Position numbers and translations under genes: made by a program. From positions 1-64,000 of the forward strand of contig JBCDGN010000003.1 of NCBI GenBank assembly GCA_038751255.1: a stretch of 64,000 bases of DNA, in the 5' to 3' direction. The first letter of the stretch is position 1. Each line of letters starts with the position of its first letter. The notes beneath the pieces were generated by a model. The model was not told where the DNA came from. It made no database searches and saw only the letters and a list, made by a program, of their open reading frames with translations. Below, piece by piece: positions 7,831-17,963 of this stretch. The stretch is from JANSYP01 sp038751255 (lineage in GTDB: Bacteria > Pseudomonadota > Alphaproteobacteria > Rhodobacterales > Rhodobacteraceae).

Positions 7831-10800
7831 CAGGTATCGTCGATTGGGCCACGGCCAGATCTCGGATGATCCTGGCCTTTATCGTGTTGTCACTGGCCGC
7901 GGGCATCTATTCCTACACGCAGCTTCCGAAAGAAGGTGAGCCGGATATCGAAATTCCAGCGCTGTTTGTTTCGGTGCCCTTCCCGGGTATTTCCGCGGAA
8001 GATTCCGAGACACTGCTGGTTAAGCCGATGGAGACGGAGCTTTCCGATCTCGACGGCCTGAAATCGATGCAAGGCACAGCCTCTGAAGGTTATGCGGGCA
8101 TCGCGCTGGAGTTTGAGTTTGGCTGGGACAAATCGGCGGTGATCGCGGAGGTCCGCGACGCGATGAACACAGCCGAGTCCAAGTTTCCAGATGGATATGA
8201 AAAGTACTCGGTCAATGAACTCAACTTCTCTGAGTTTCCGATCATCATCGTGAATCTCTCGGGCAGTGTGCCCGAGCGGACGCTGTTGCGGATCGCGAAG
8301 AACCTCCAGGATCGGATCGAAAACATCTCTGCGGTGCTGGAAGCACCGTTGGCCGGGCATCGCGATGAAATGATCGAGGTCACGCTCGATCCATTGAGGC
8401 TGGAATCCTACAACATTACCGCCAGCGAACTCATCGATGCGGTGGTCAACAACAACCAGCTGATTGCAGCGGGAGAGGTCGAAAGCAGCTCTGGTGCTTT
8501 CGCGGTGAAAATCCCGTCTTCTTTTGATTCACCCAGCGACATCTTCGCGTTGCCTGTTAAAGTAAATGGCGACCGGATCATCACGCTCAATGATCTGGCC
8601 GATATTCGGCTGACCTTTGAAGACCGGCAAGGCACCGCGCGTTTCGATGGAGAGCAGACAGTTGCGCTCCAGGTCGTCAAACGCAAAGGTTTCAACCTGA
8701 TCGACACTGCGGAAGAGGTCCGCCGCATTGTCGAAGCGGAGTCTGAGACCTGGCCCATAGAACTGCAACACGCCGTTCATGTGGGGACCAGCAATGACCA
8801 GTCTTTCAATGTGGAAAGCATGGTCTCGCAACTTGAAAGCTCTGTTCTGACAGCGATCGCCTTGGTGATGATCGTTGTCCTCGCCTCGCTTGGAATACGT
8901 CCTGCGCTGCTTGTGGGCTTCGCGATCCCGACGTCGTTTTTGTTGTGCTTTGCACTCTTGGCGGTGATGGGCGTCGCGATTTCCAACATTGTCATGTTCG
9001 GGCTGATCCTTGCCGTGGGGATGCTGGTCGACGGTGCCATCGTTGTGGTGGAATATGCCGATCGGCGCATCCGCGAGGGTTCTGGCCCGATGCGCGCCTA
9101 TGGTGAGGCCGCAAAGCGCATGTTTTGGCCGATCATCTCTTCGACCGCGACCACGCTCTGCGCCTTTCTGCCGATGCTCTTTTGGCCCGGCATCCCAGGC
9201 GAATTCATGGGCATGTTGCCAGTAACCTTGATCTTTGTTCTCTCGGCCTCCTTGGTCGTGGCGCTGATCTATTTGCCTGTGATGGGCGGTGTAACCGGGC
9301 GGTTTTCGCGCAGCCTCGACCGCATCGCTGACGACCTTCACAGCATGTCGCTTATGTTCCGGCTTAGTCTTCTGCTGATTGCGCTGGTTCTTCTCTTCGC
9401 AGGCGGCCTACAGATGCTCTCGGGCATGTTTGCCAATGGCTCAACGCTTGTGGGCGCGATCATCTTTGCGCTCGGCTCGTTCACAACCTCGGTCGCTGTG
9501 GGCGCGCTTCGGTCAAAACGTGGACCACGGCGCGTTCGAGCGGGCTATCGCCGCACGGCCTTCGGTCGGCTGATCTATTTCATCGCCGGCAACCCGATCA
9601 TGCCGATTGTGTCCATTGCTGCTGTGATTGGTTTTGTGATCGCGACCTTCACGATCTATGGCCAGAACAATCGAGGCGTGGAGTTCTTCGTCGAAAGCGA
9701 GCCTGAACAGGCGATCATCTATGTGCGCGCCCGCGGGAACCTCTCGCTTGATGAAAAAGACGCGCTGGTCAAACAGGTGGAAGATGTCGTGCTGGCGTCC
9801 GACGGGATTTCCAGCACCTTCGCCTTTGCCGGGGATGGTGGTCTGAACTCCAACACCGGCGGCAATAGCGGACCGCTTGACACAATCGGTCAGGTACAGA
9901 TCGAACCGATCCCCTGGCGCGACCGCCCGCGGATCGAAAATGACGGCGGTTTTTGGCAGCGGTTGTTGCTGAAGGAAATCGTCGACCCTTATTACGATGG
10001 CGATGCCGTTCTGGCGCGAGTACAGGCTGAACTGAACCAAATCCCTGGCATCTACACCGAGATCCTCGATCTCGCTGGTGGTCCAGCACAGGGCAAACCG
10101 GTTCATCTTCGCCTCACCGGTGATGATTTCGAAGCGCTGCGCGAAGCGGTTGGGATCGCGCGGGCAAAGTTTGAACAAACTGAAGGCCTTATCGACCTAG
10201 AAGACACACTGCCCTTACCTGGGATCGATTTTCAGATCGACGTCGATGTGGAGAAAGCCGGACGCTACAGCGCCGATGTGGCGACCGTGGTTGCAATGGT
10301 GCAGCTGGTGACGCGCGGTATTCTGCTCGACACAATGCGGGTCGACAGTTCGGATGAGGAAATCGAGATACGGGTTCGTTTCCCCGAGCAAGACCGCGCG
10401 CTTTCAACCCTCAACAATCTCAAAGTCCGCACCAATGACGGTTTGGTGCCTTTGTCGAATTTTATCACCTGGCAACCGGTGCCCAAGCTTGGGCAAATCG
10501 ACCGGATTGACCAGAAACGGTTCTTTGACATGAAGGCAGATGTCGCAAGCGGTCTCACCAATGCCAGCGGCGCGCCGATCAATCCCAATGAGCGGATTGA
10601 GCTAATCACTGAGTGGTTAGAGACCGAAACGCCGCTGCCGCCCGGGGTCGATTGGGTCTGGACAGGCGACCAAGAGGAACAGGCCGAAAGCCAAGCCTTC
10701 CTGATGTCTGCATTCGCAGGCGCTTTGGGACTGATGTTCATCATCCTGCTGGCGCAGTTCAATAGTTTCTACAACGCCACGCTCGTTCTGCTGGCCGTGA

Positions 10801-11402
10801 TTTTGTCCACCGCGGGTGTGTTGATCGGTATGCTGGTGATGAACCAGCCGTTTTCGATCATCATGACCGGGACTGGCATCGTTGCGCTGGCGGGTATCGT
10901 TGTGAACAACAACATCGTTTTGATCGATACCTATCAGGAATACAGCCGCTACATGCCACGGATTGAGGCGATCACTCGCACGGCCGAGACACGTATTCGC
11001 CCCGTGCTTTTGACCACGCTGACGACGATGGCGGGTCTGACACCGATGATGTTTGGCCTGTCGCTGGACTTTATTGGCGGCGGCGCAACCATCGACAGCC
11101 CAACCGCTCTTTGGTGGAAACAGCTTGCCACCGCTGTGGTCTTCGGCTTGGGCATTGCCACCGTTTTGACCCTGGTTTTCACGCCCTCGATGTTGGCGCT
11201 GAGGGTTTGGGCAGCCAATTATGTGATCGCGCTTGGGCAACTCTTTGCGAGGATAACCTCCGGCCGGTCTTCACGCGCGGCGCAGGACTGGGTGCTTAGA
11301 CGTCAGGCCCGCAAGATCAAGGCACCGGAAGTGATCTGGCCTGATGGGCCGCTCGACGCACCGAGCGTCACGCCGTCTTCCCCCTTGCGTGCGGCGGAAT
11401 AA
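7827..11402 (+). CDS. RND efflux transporter permease (AcrB/HAE1-like)
   Basis: A 1191-residue inner-membrane pump, longer than the usual 1020-1050. It has the typical opening helix (ARSRMILAFIVLSLAAGIYS), porter domains, and two blocks of transmembrane helices around residues 330-600 and 970-1150. The GTG start at 7827 has a GGAGGA site eight bases upstream. In transmembrane helix 4 the motif is GMLVDGAIVVVEYADRR, so the usual aspartate pair is Asp-Gly here; TM10 reads VVNNNIVLIDTYQEY. The extra length lies partly in a central insertion of added hydrophobic helices (about residues 505-560) and a basic cytoplasmic tail. Substrates cannot be read from sequence. Confidence 0.93.
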   Translation: MTGIVDWATARSRMILAFIVLSLAAGIYSYTQLPKEGEPDIEIPALFVSVPFPGISAEDSETLLVKPMETELSDLDGLKSMQGTASEGYAGIALEFEFGWDKSAVIAEVRDAMNTAESKFPDGYEKYSVNELNFSEFPIIIVNLSGSVPERTLLRIAKNLQDRIENISAVLEAPLAGHRDEMIEVTLDPLRLESYNITASELIDAVVNNNQLIAAGEVESSSGAFAVKIPSSFDSPSDIFALPVKVNGDRIITLNDLADIRLTFEDRQGTARFDGEQTVALQVVKRKGFNLIDTAEEVRRIVEAESETWPIELQHAVHVGTSNDQSFNVESMVSQLESSVLTAIALVMIVVLASLGIRPALLVGFAIPTSFLLCFALLAVMGVAISNIVMFGLILAVGMLVDGAIVVVEYADRRIREGSGPMRAYGEAAKRMFWPIISSTATTLCAFLPMLFWPGIPGEFMGMLPVTLIFVLSASLVVALIYLPVMGGVTGRFSRSLDRIADDLHSMSLMFRLSLLLIALVLLFAGGLQMLSGMFANGSTLVGAIIFALGSFTTSVAVGALRSKRGPRRVRAGYRRTAFGRLIYFIAGNPIMPIVSIAAVIGFVIATFTIYGQNNRGVEFFVESEPEQAIIYVRARGNLSLDEKDALVKQVEDVVLASDGISSTFAFAGDGGLNSNTGGNSGPLDTIGQVQIEPIPWRDRPRIENDGGFWQRLLLKEIVDPYYDGDAVLARVQAELNQIPGIYTEILDLAGGPAQGKPVHLRLTGDDFEALREAVGIARAKFEQTEGLIDLEDTLPLPGIDFQIDVDVEKAGRYSADVATVVAMVQLVTRGILLDTMRVDSSDEEIEIRVRFPEQDRALSTLNNLKVRTNDGLVPLSNFITWQPVPKLGQIDRIDQKRFFDMKADVASGLTNASGAPINPNERIELITEWLETETPLPPGVDWVWTGDQEEQAESQAFLMSAFAGALGLMFIILLAQFNSFYNATLVLLAVILSTAGVLIGMLVMNQPFSIIMTGTGIVALAGIVVNNNIVLIDTYQEYSRYMPRIEAITRTAETRIRPVLLTTLTTMAGLTPMMFGLSLDFIGGGATIDSPTALWWKQLATAVVFGLGIATVLTLVFTPSMLALRVWAANYVIALGQLFARITSGRSSRAAQDWVLRRQARKIKAPEVIWPDGPLDAPSVTPSSPLRAAE

Positions 11403-11480
11403 ACCCAAGCAGAAGCTGTTCCTCTGTGGTCATTGCCTCCGAAGAATGCGAGGTCGAGGTGACCATAAAGGGGCGGTGAC

Positions 11481-12668
11481 ATGCTTCGGCAAAGCATATT
11501 GATAAAGGTCCTGGTGCTTTGGGCTGCGGGGCTTGGCACGGCAGCGCAGTTTGCCAAGTTTTCCGTCATATTCCCGAGCATTCAGGCGATTTATCCAGAT
11601 GCCGGTGCTGAGCTTGGCTTCACCGTGTCGATCATCAGCTTGGTCGGCCTGATCTTTGGGCTGGTCGCCGCCTTGGCGATCGCTCAGCTGGGCGCGCGTC
11701 GGTTGATGATCTATGCCCTGATCCTAGGCGCCGGACTTTCCTTCTTCCAAATGACGCTGCCAGAGCTGTCCATCATGATTGCCAGCCGTGTCTTGGAAGG
11801 GCTGTCGCATTTGATAATTGTGGTCGCTGCCCCCACCCTGATGGCAGAGGTCACCAAGCCAAATCAACGTGCCGCAGCACTGACCCTTTGGAGCACCTTT
11901 TTCGGCGTGGCTTTCGCCTCGGTCGCCTGGCTCGGCATCCCGCTTGTGAATGCGCATGGTGTCGAGATGCTGTTTCTGGTCCATGGGGTGTACATGCTGG
12001 TGATGGCGGGCTTGATCGTCATGATCATCCCTGGCGCGCGGCCCCACAGAAGCAAGACCGACCCGCCGTCGCTCGCGATGGTGTTGCGACGCCATCTGGA
12101 TATCTATAGCTCACCCTATCTGTCCGCCCCTGCCTATGGCTGGCTGTTTTACGCCTTTAGCTATGTGGGATTGATTACCGTGATACCGGGTGTGCTGCCG
12201 CCAGAGACGCGCGCCTTCACAGTGGTCGCAATGCCTTTGGCTGGCATCGTCTCTTCTTTGACGATCGGGATCTTTCTGATCAGACGTTTTGGCGCGATCC
12301 CAGTTTGTATCACCGGCTTTTTGCTCGCGATCCTGGTCTTGCTGGTCTGTCTGATGCATGCGGTGACGCCATTGCTCTGCATCTTGATCTTCGTCGCCAT
12401 TGGGCTTGTGCAAAGCGCGAGCTTCGCTGCAGTGCCAGAGCTTAACGACACCACAGAGGCCCGGGCCTATGCCAATGGCGGCTTGGCACAGATGGGAAAT
12501 CTGGGAAATGCGTCTGGTACGCCGGTGCTGCTTTTTATCCTCGCGGTTGCAGATGACACGGCGCTGATTCTAACGATTGTCTTTGGCTATTCCGCGGGGA
12601 TCGCGCTCCATCTTTGGGCCGCCTGGCGACGAGGGTCGAATCCACGTGAGTGCAACTCAACGCCTTGA
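11481..12668 (+). CDS. Major facilitator superfamily transporter
   Basis: A 395-residue protein with about twelve hydrophobic helices. The motif after helix 2 is degenerate (AQLGARRLMIYALILGAG), and helix 4-5 reads SRVLEGLSHLIIVVAAPTL, in keeping with the drug/metabolite antiporter and sugar-type MFS groups. No substrate can be assigned. It starts at an ATG preceded by GGGGCGGTGAC and follows the RND pair by 78 bp on the same strand, so it may be a separate unit. The last residues (RRGSNPRECNSTP) are hydrophilic and cytoplasmic. Confidence 0.85.
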   Translation: MLRQSILIKVLVLWAAGLGTAAQFAKFSVIFPSIQAIYPDAGAELGFTVSIISLVGLIFGLVAALAIAQLGARRLMIYALILGAGLSFFQMTLPELSIMIASRVLEGLSHLIIVVAAPTLMAEVTKPNQRAAALTLWSTFFGVAFASVAWLGIPLVNAHGVEMLFLVHGVYMLVMAGLIVMIIPGARPHRSKTDPPSLAMVLRRHLDIYSSPYLSAPAYGWLFYAFSYVGLITVIPGVLPPETRAFTVVAMPLAGIVSSLTIGIFLIRRFGAIPVCITGFLLAILVLLVCLMHAVTPLLCILIFVAIGLVQSASFAAVPELNDTTEARAYANGGLAQMGNLGNASGTPVLLFILAVADDTALILTIVFGYSAGIALHLWAAWRRGSNPRECNSTP

Positions 12669-12795
12669 ACGTCAGTCTGTGAGTGACCGTCGCCAAGACG
12701 AAAACCACAAGCGCGAAGGATATCGAAAAGGGACAGTAACGCGTTGGCGCGCCCCAAGATAGGCGATCAACACCACTGCCCGCTTTTTTGAGAGC

Positions 12796-14670
12796 CTATG
12801 GTGAAAGCGATGGCTGAGGGTCGTCTGAGGCCGCGTCCCCGTCCGACCCATCTTGCTGGACACGCCACAAACTGGCGTAGCGCCCGCCAAGCGTCAACAG
12901 CTCGGCATGGGTGCCGGTTTCAGCGATTTGCCCCCGATCCAGGACGATGATCCGATCCGCATCAATGATGGTGGACAGCCGGTGTGCGATCATTAAAACG
13001 CTCCGCCCCTGCCCAATCGCCCGAAGCGCGCCTTGAATCTCGCGCTCTGTTTCACTGTCGAGCGCGCTTGTGGCCTCATCGAGCAGCACAATGGGCGGGT
13101 TCTTTAGGATCGTCCGGGCGATCCCGACGCGCTGTTTCTCTCCCCCTGAGAGCTTCAGCCCGCGTTCCCCCACTTGGGTCTCATAGCCTTCGGGAAGGCT
13201 AGCAATGAAATCATGCAATTGTGCAGCTTGCGCGGCGGCCTCAATCTCGGCGTGGCTGGCGTCTGGGCGGCCATAGGCGATGTTGTAGTAGAGGCTGTCA
13301 TTGAAGAGCACTGTGTCTTGCGGGACGATCCCAATCGCCGCATGCAGGCTGTCTTGAGTGATATCGCGCAAATCCTGCCCGTCGATATGCACCGCGCCGC
13401 CCGTGACATCGTAGAAGCGAAACAAAAGCCGACCGATTGTGGATTTCCCCGCACCAGAGGGCCCGACAATCGCCAGCGATCCCCCAGGCGGCACTTCAAA
13501 GCTCACTCCCTTTAGGATCGGCCGTCGGGCATCATAGCCAAAGGCCACATCATGAAATGCGATGCGCCCCTCTTTGACCACCAGATCCGGAGCACCAGGC
13601 TTGTCGGCAATCTCGACCTCATGATCCAGCAGATGAAACATCTCACCCATATCGACCACAGCTTGCCGGATCTCGCGATAGACAAAGCCCAACATATCGA
13701 GAGGTGCCGTCACCTGCATCATATAGGCGTTGACCATGACGAAATCGCCGACGGTCATGGTACCCGCTTGAACTCCTTTGGCGGCCATAACCATCACGGT
13801 GACCAGGCCACAGGTGATGATTAGGATCTGACCGAAGTTGAGCGCCGACAGCGAATAGGTGGTTCTGAGCGCGGCCTGCTGGTAGCCCGCCATGGCCATA
13901 TCGTAGCGCTCGGATTCCCGTGCCTCTGCGCCGAAGTACTTGACCGTCTCAAAATTCAGCAAGCTGTCAATGGCGCGCTGATTGGCCTCTGTATCTTTGG
14001 CGTTCATAACCCGGCGAATGCCAACACGCCATTCGGTCACGCGAAACGTAAAGCCCACGAAAACGACCACGGTGATGGCCACAACCGCCAAGTAAGACAC
14101 ATCAAACAGCGTGGTGAGCACCACCGCGATCATCAGAAGTTCCAACAGAAGCGGGCCGATAGAGAAGAGCATGAACCGCAAAAGATACGATACGCCCTTC
14201 ACGCCACGCTCCATCACGCGGCTCAGCCCCCCCGTCTTGCGTGTGATGTGATAGCGCAGCGACATCTGATGGATGTGTTTGAAAGTATCCAGCGCCACAG
14301 ACCGGAGCGCACGCTGCCCGACCTTGGCAAAAATCACATCCCTGAGCTGTTGAAAGCCCACATTTAGGACGCGTGCGCCACCATAGGCGACGGTGACACC
14401 GACCGCGCCGAGCGCCACCAACCAGCCCACATCGTCACTAGCCTCGCCAGCAAGGCTGTCCACTGCCACTTTGTACAAAAGCGGCGTGGCCACCGCGACC
14501 AGCTTCGCGGCTACCAAAGCGACGAGGGACAAGACCACCCGCCAGCGCATCTCTGGGCTGTCGGCAGGCCAAAGATAGGGCGCGACCCGGCGCAGGATCG
14601 CAAAGGCGCTTGCTTCCTTCGGAAGAGGCAGGTCGGCCTCTGCGGGTTGCGAGATATCTTGAGTCGCCAT
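12796..14670 (-). CDS. Atm1-type ABC exporter (fused permease and ATPase)
   Basis: A 624-residue half-transporter. Six membrane helices occupy about residues 40-320 and carry Atm1-like signatures such as HITRKTGGLSRVMERGVKG and SLLNFETVKYFGAEARESER. The ATPase domain has Walker A GPSGAGKST, the signature LSGGEKQR, Walker B IVLLDEATSALD and switch histidine in MIAHRLSTI. Relatives in mitochondria and Novosphingobium export glutathione-linked sulfur or metal compounds and support cytosolic Fe-S maturation and heavy-metal tolerance. It stands alone on the minus strand, convergent with the MFS gene with 127 bp between them, in which I see no clear signal. Exact cargo is unknown. Confidence 0.92.
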   Translation of the reverse strand: MATQDISQPAEADLPLPKEASAFAILRRVAPYLWPADSPEMRWRVVLSLVALVAAKLVAVATPLLYKVAVDSLAGEASDDVGWLVALGAVGVTVAYGGARVLNVGFQQLRDVIFAKVGQRALRSVALDTFKHIHQMSLRYHITRKTGGLSRVMERGVKGVSYLLRFMLFSIGPLLLELLMIAVVLTTLFDVSYLAVVAITVVVFVGFTFRVTEWRVGIRRVMNAKDTEANQRAIDSLLNFETVKYFGAEARESERYDMAMAGYQQAALRTTYSLSALNFGQILIITCGLVTVMVMAAKGVQAGTMTVGDFVMVNAYMMQVTAPLDMLGFVYREIRQAVVDMGEMFHLLDHEVEIADKPGAPDLVVKEGRIAFHDVAFGYDARRPILKGVSFEVPPGGSLAIVGPSGAGKSTIGRLLFRFYDVTGGAVHIDGQDLRDITQDSLHAAIGIVPQDTVLFNDSLYYNIAYGRPDASHAEIEAAAQAAQLHDFIASLPEGYETQVGERGLKLSGGEKQRVGIARTILKNPPIVLLDEATSALDSETEREIQGALRAIGQGRSVLMIAHRLSTIIDADRIIVLDRGQIAETGTHAELLTLGGRYASLWRVQQDGSDGDAASDDPQPSLSP

Positions 14671-14734
14671 AGCTGCCTATTCGCTTCTCAGGCACACCTA
14701 GCCCGAGACCGACAAACTGTCACCCGGACATAGC

Positions 14735-16117
14735 CTATTCGGTGGTGGATGTTGCTGCGGGCAGGGTCAGAACCTGACCGGGATAGATCAGATTGGGATC
14801 GACGATCTGATGGGTATTGGCCTCATAGACCGTTACATATTGAAACCCATCACCATATCGGTCGCGGGCAATGGCCCAGAGCGAGAAACCCGGTTGAACC
14901 GTAATAAGCGCGGCAGAGCGGTCGGCCTCTTCCGCTGCGATCCGTGCCGACTTGATACGTTCCGGTGTTTCGCGCCGAAAGGGAATATCGACGCGCGCTG
15001 CGACCCTGCCGCTTTGATCGGACAGATCCGCGCGCAACCGGTAGTCTCCGGCAGGGACATCTGGCAAGACGACCTGCCACTCTCCCTGGTCACTGGTGCG
15101 CGCGGTCGCCGCAACCTGGTTGTCTAGGAAAATTTCAAGCTCGCGATCCGCACCGTCGGAGCGACCAGCCAAAATCACTTCACCTTCTGCCCCATAGCGT
15201 ACGGTATCAACCGCAAGACCCTGTTCCGGCGAGATCGGATTTGGAGACAAGGGTCGGACCCCTTCGGCATCGCTGGACAAATTCACAGGTGCGGGAAGTG
15301 GCGTGCTCGTTTCAGGGGCAGTGGTGTCGGTTGAAACGAGCGCGTCAACAGAAGGGCTTTGCGGCGGAACTTCAGCCTGTTCTGCACGCGCGATGATCTT
15401 GGTAGGTTCCGATTGCGAAGCGGGTTCTGCGAGGTTCGACTGGACTGACGTGTCCTTGGTCAAACTTCTGGTTTTTGGCTCTGGCACCAACTCGGCGTAT
15501 TCGGCAGTGTCGGTTTCCGGTCGCATCGGGAGCTCTTCAACCGGGTTCGCCTCAGCCAGTTCGCTGGGTGTCTCTTCGCGCTGCGGCGCATCCGTCACGA
15601 GAGTTTCTGGAGACGGCGCCAGCAAGACGCTGCCGTCTGACTGAACAAAGCCGCCTTCACCATCGTCCTGGCGGAGCCACATCATCCGCACGATCGGACT
15701 GAGGGGTAGCTGCACGAAAGAGACAAAATTGCCGGTCCCATCGACCGGTCCCGACCAGACAGTGATCCCATCGACCAGGATTTCCATGGCATGCTCGGGT
15801 TTGCCGGTGCCGCTGACCAATGCCATTCCGTCGGGCTCTAGGCGCACCAAATCGATACGCGGACTGGTATCAAAAGGCTCTTCGGCCAAAGGGGCAAGCG
15901 GCGCGGGCTCCGGCAAGTCTTGAATAACCGCTTCTTTAACTGCAGGTGCAGGACCCGGCGCCACAGGGTCACTTTGTGGCAGCGCCTGTTGAGGCGGCTG
16001 TGCGACGCGGGTAATCCCAGACAGGCTGTCCACGCCACCGTCACGCAGGATGACTGCACCCCCTAGCAGAGCCCCCAGCCCCGATATAACGATGAGACTT
16101 GCTTTGATTGTGCCCAA
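14735..16117 (-). CDS. LysM domain protein with N-terminal membrane anchor
   Basis: A 460-residue protein with one N-terminal hydrophobic segment (SLIVISGLGALLGGAVIL), so it is anchored to the inner membrane with a periplasmic body. A long Pro/Glu/Thr-rich linker fills about residues 35-300. A Big-like or carbohydrate-recognition segment follows, then a C-terminal LysM at about 405-455 (VQPGFSLWAIARDRYGDGFQ, ending PNLIYPGQVLTLP) for peptidoglycan binding. The start is a TTG at 16117 with GGAGG six bases before; no ATG fits better. It is divergent from the LOG gene. Family members in Rhodobacterales are common but uncharacterised. Confidence 0.82.
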   Translation of the reverse strand: MGTIKASLIVISGLGALLGGAVILRDGGVDSLSGITRVAQPPQQALPQSDPVAPGPAPAVKEAVIQDLPEPAPLAPLAEEPFDTSPRIDLVRLEPDGMALVSGTGKPEHAMEILVDGITVWSGPVDGTGNFVSFVQLPLSPIVRMMWLRQDDGEGGFVQSDGSVLLAPSPETLVTDAPQREETPSELAEANPVEELPMRPETDTAEYAELVPEPKTRSLTKDTSVQSNLAEPASQSEPTKIIARAEQAEVPPQSPSVDALVSTDTTAPETSTPLPAPVNLSSDAEGVRPLSPNPISPEQGLAVDTVRYGAEGEVILAGRSDGADRELEIFLDNQVAATARTSDQGEWQVVLPDVPAGDYRLRADLSDQSGRVAARVDIPFRRETPERIKSARIAAEEADRSAALITVQPGFSLWAIARDRYGDGFQYVTVYEANTHQIVDPNLIYPGQVLTLPAATSTTE

Positions 16118-16210
16118 AACGCGCCTCCGCTCGCTGCTGGACCCGCGATACAGGGCACGTGTATAGCAGGGGGCTCCCAGACGGTCAAAATGACGCTAGG
16201 AAAAAGACAC

Positions 16211-16771
16211 ATGAATTCCAACGATTACAGCATCTGTGTTTACTGTGGCTCCCGGGAAGGAACAGAGCCTTCCTATTCGGTGGCCGCAGAAGAACTTGGC
16301 AAAGCGATCGCCGACAATGGATGCCGCCTGGTCTATGGAGCAGGCGATATTGGGTTGATGGGCAAAGTCGCTACGGCCACCCTTGCCGCCGGTGGTGTAA
16401 CATTTGGCGTTATCCCACAACATCTTGTGGCCAGAGAAGTGGCCAAAAGCGATCTCACCACGATTGTGGTGACTGAGACCATGCATGAGCGCAAAAAAGT
16501 GATGGTGATGAACAGTGATGCCATCGCGGTTTTGCCGGGAGGCTATGGGACGCTCGACGAGTTCTTTGAAGTCCTCACCTGGAAGCATCTCGGCCTGCAC
16601 TGCAAGCCGATTGTGTTGATCAATATCGACGGGTTTTGGGACCCGTTGGTCACGCTTTTTCGTCACGTCGCCGACCAGCGATTCGCCGATACGGAGTTGG
16701 CCGAAAGCATCATTGTTGCAGACAGCGTAGCAGAAGCGATCCCCGCGCTTTTGAACAATTGGAGCGCTTAG
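16211..16771 (+). CDS. LOG family protein (TIGR00730), nucleotide-5'-monophosphate phosphoribohydrolase-like
   Basis: A 186-residue Rossmann-fold protein with the opening SICVYCGSREGTEPSY and the defining motif PGGYGTLDEFFE at about residues 112-123. LOG proteins hydrolyse the N-glycosidic bond of (modified) nucleoside 5'-monophosphates, releasing the base. In bacteria they act in purine or cytokinin-like metabolism, or in nucleotide clean-up. The start at 16211 has AGGAAA at a good distance; the upstream ATG at 16190 would add seven residues with no family match. The P450 gene follows after 25 bp on the same strand. Confidence 0.9.
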   Translation: MNSNDYSICVYCGSREGTEPSYSVAAEELGKAIADNGCRLVYGAGDIGLMGKVATATLAAGGVTFGVIPQHLVAREVAKSDLTTIVVTETMHERKKVMVMNSDAIAVLPGGYGTLDEFFEVLTWKHLGLHCKPIVLINIDGFWDPLVTLFRHVADQRFADTELAESIIVADSVAEAIPALLNNWSA

Positions 16772-16796
16772 CGACGCCCGTCTCTTGTCCGATGTC

Positions 16797-17963
16797 ATGA
16801 AAACCGTCCGTCAAGATCCTACCAGCCCAAGTTTTGTTCAGGACCCCTACCCGTATTACCGCTTGGCGCGCGCCGAGGGCGATTTCGTTTTTTGGCAGGA
16901 TTACGGCATGACCGCAGCCGTCACCCATCGGGCCGTGGATGCTGTGATGCGCGATCCGCGCTTCGCGCGCGTGCCGCTGGAGGGTTTTTCCAAAGCGCCT
17001 GACCATCTCAAGGCCTTCGCGGCCCTTGAGGCACGGTCGCTTCTGAACCTTGCCCCGCCAGAGCACACCGATCTTCGGGCAGCGGTGATGCGCAATATGA
17101 CCACGGGGCGGATAAAGGCTTTGGCACCGCAGATCGAGACCATCGCCAAGAGCTTGATCGATGCATTTCCAGACGCGTCTTTCGACTTGATGTCGTCGTT
17201 TTGCAATGCATTGCCCGTGCAAGCGATTGCAGCTTTGTTGGGCGTGCCCATTTCTGCCTCGACTGAATTATTGACTTGGTCGCGGGCGATGTGTGCGCTT
17301 TATCGGGCATCGCCGAGTGCCAATGAGGAAGCAGAGGCTGAAACGGCCTCATGTGACTTCCATCACTGGGTGACATCTCTGCTAGATGAAAAACAGCGCG
17401 CGCCGGGCCCAGATGTGCTGAGCGATCTTGCTGCGCTTGAATGTGAAGGCGCGATCACTCGAGCAGACTCGATCTCGACTGCCGTCCTACTGCTCAACGC
17501 CGGGCACGAGGCGACGGCGCTGGCCCTAGGCAACGCTTTCGCGATCCTTTCAGATTGCAACCATCGGGGGCCTGTGGGCGCTGAATTGGTCGAGGAATGT
17601 CTGCGGATCGACCCACCGTTGCATCTTTTCATCCGTTGGGCACAAACGGATCTGGAGCTATTTGGGCACAAGGTGGCCGCGGGTGAGCAAATTGCCTGTC
17701 TGCTGGGATCAGCAAATCATGACGCAGCTATGTTCCAGGACCCGACCCATTTCGACACCGAGCGCACGCTCAAAGCCAACGCAGCCTTCGGGGTGGGGCG
17801 GCATTTCTGCCTCGGCGCGGGCCTCGCGAGGCTAGAGATGCAGATCGGTCTTACTGCGCTCTTTCACCCGCAAGCTAAGGTTCGGATTACCAACTCGCCG
17901 CGCTATGCGGATCGATATCACTTCCACGGATTTGACCGGATTGAGGTCACGCGCGCCGGTTAA
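16797..17963 (+). CDS. Cytochrome P450
   Basis: A 388-residue soluble class I P450. The I-helix oxygen-activation motif is LLNAGHEATA (Gly-His in place of the more frequent Gly-x-Asp/Glu-Thr, threonine kept). The K-helix E-x-x-R is ECLRIDPP, and the haem-ligand loop is FGVGRHFCLGAGLARLE with the cysteine at about residue 341. It would use a ferredoxin and a reductase; a ferredoxin-NADP reductase gene lies about 4 kb downstream. The ATG at 16797 is preferred over an in-frame TTG at 16785. The 3' end overlaps the convergent Lrp gene by four bases. Substrate unknown. Confidence 0.92.
   Translation: MKTVRQDPTSPSFVQDPYPYYRLARAEGDFVFWQDYGMTAAVTHRAVDAVMRDPRFARVPLEGFSKAPDHLKAFAALEARSLLNLAPPEHTDLRAAVMRNMTTGRIKALAPQIETIAKSLIDAFPDASFDLMSSFCNALPVQAIAALLGVPISASTELLTWSRAMCALYRASPSANEEAEAETASCDFHHWVTSLLDEKQRAPGPDVLSDLAALECEGAITRADSISTAVLLLNAGHEATALALGNAFAILSDCNHRGPVGAELVEECLRIDPPLHLFIRWAQTDLELFGHKVAAGEQIACLLGSANHDAAMFQDPTHFDTERTLKANAAFGVGRHFCLGAGLARLEMQIGLTALFHPQAKVRITNSPRYADRYHFHGFDRIEVTRAG

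Noticed and set aside
8529..9341. 270-codon minus-strand frame opposite the RND permease
   Set aside because: Shadow of a GC-rich coding region; composition is implausible for a protein.
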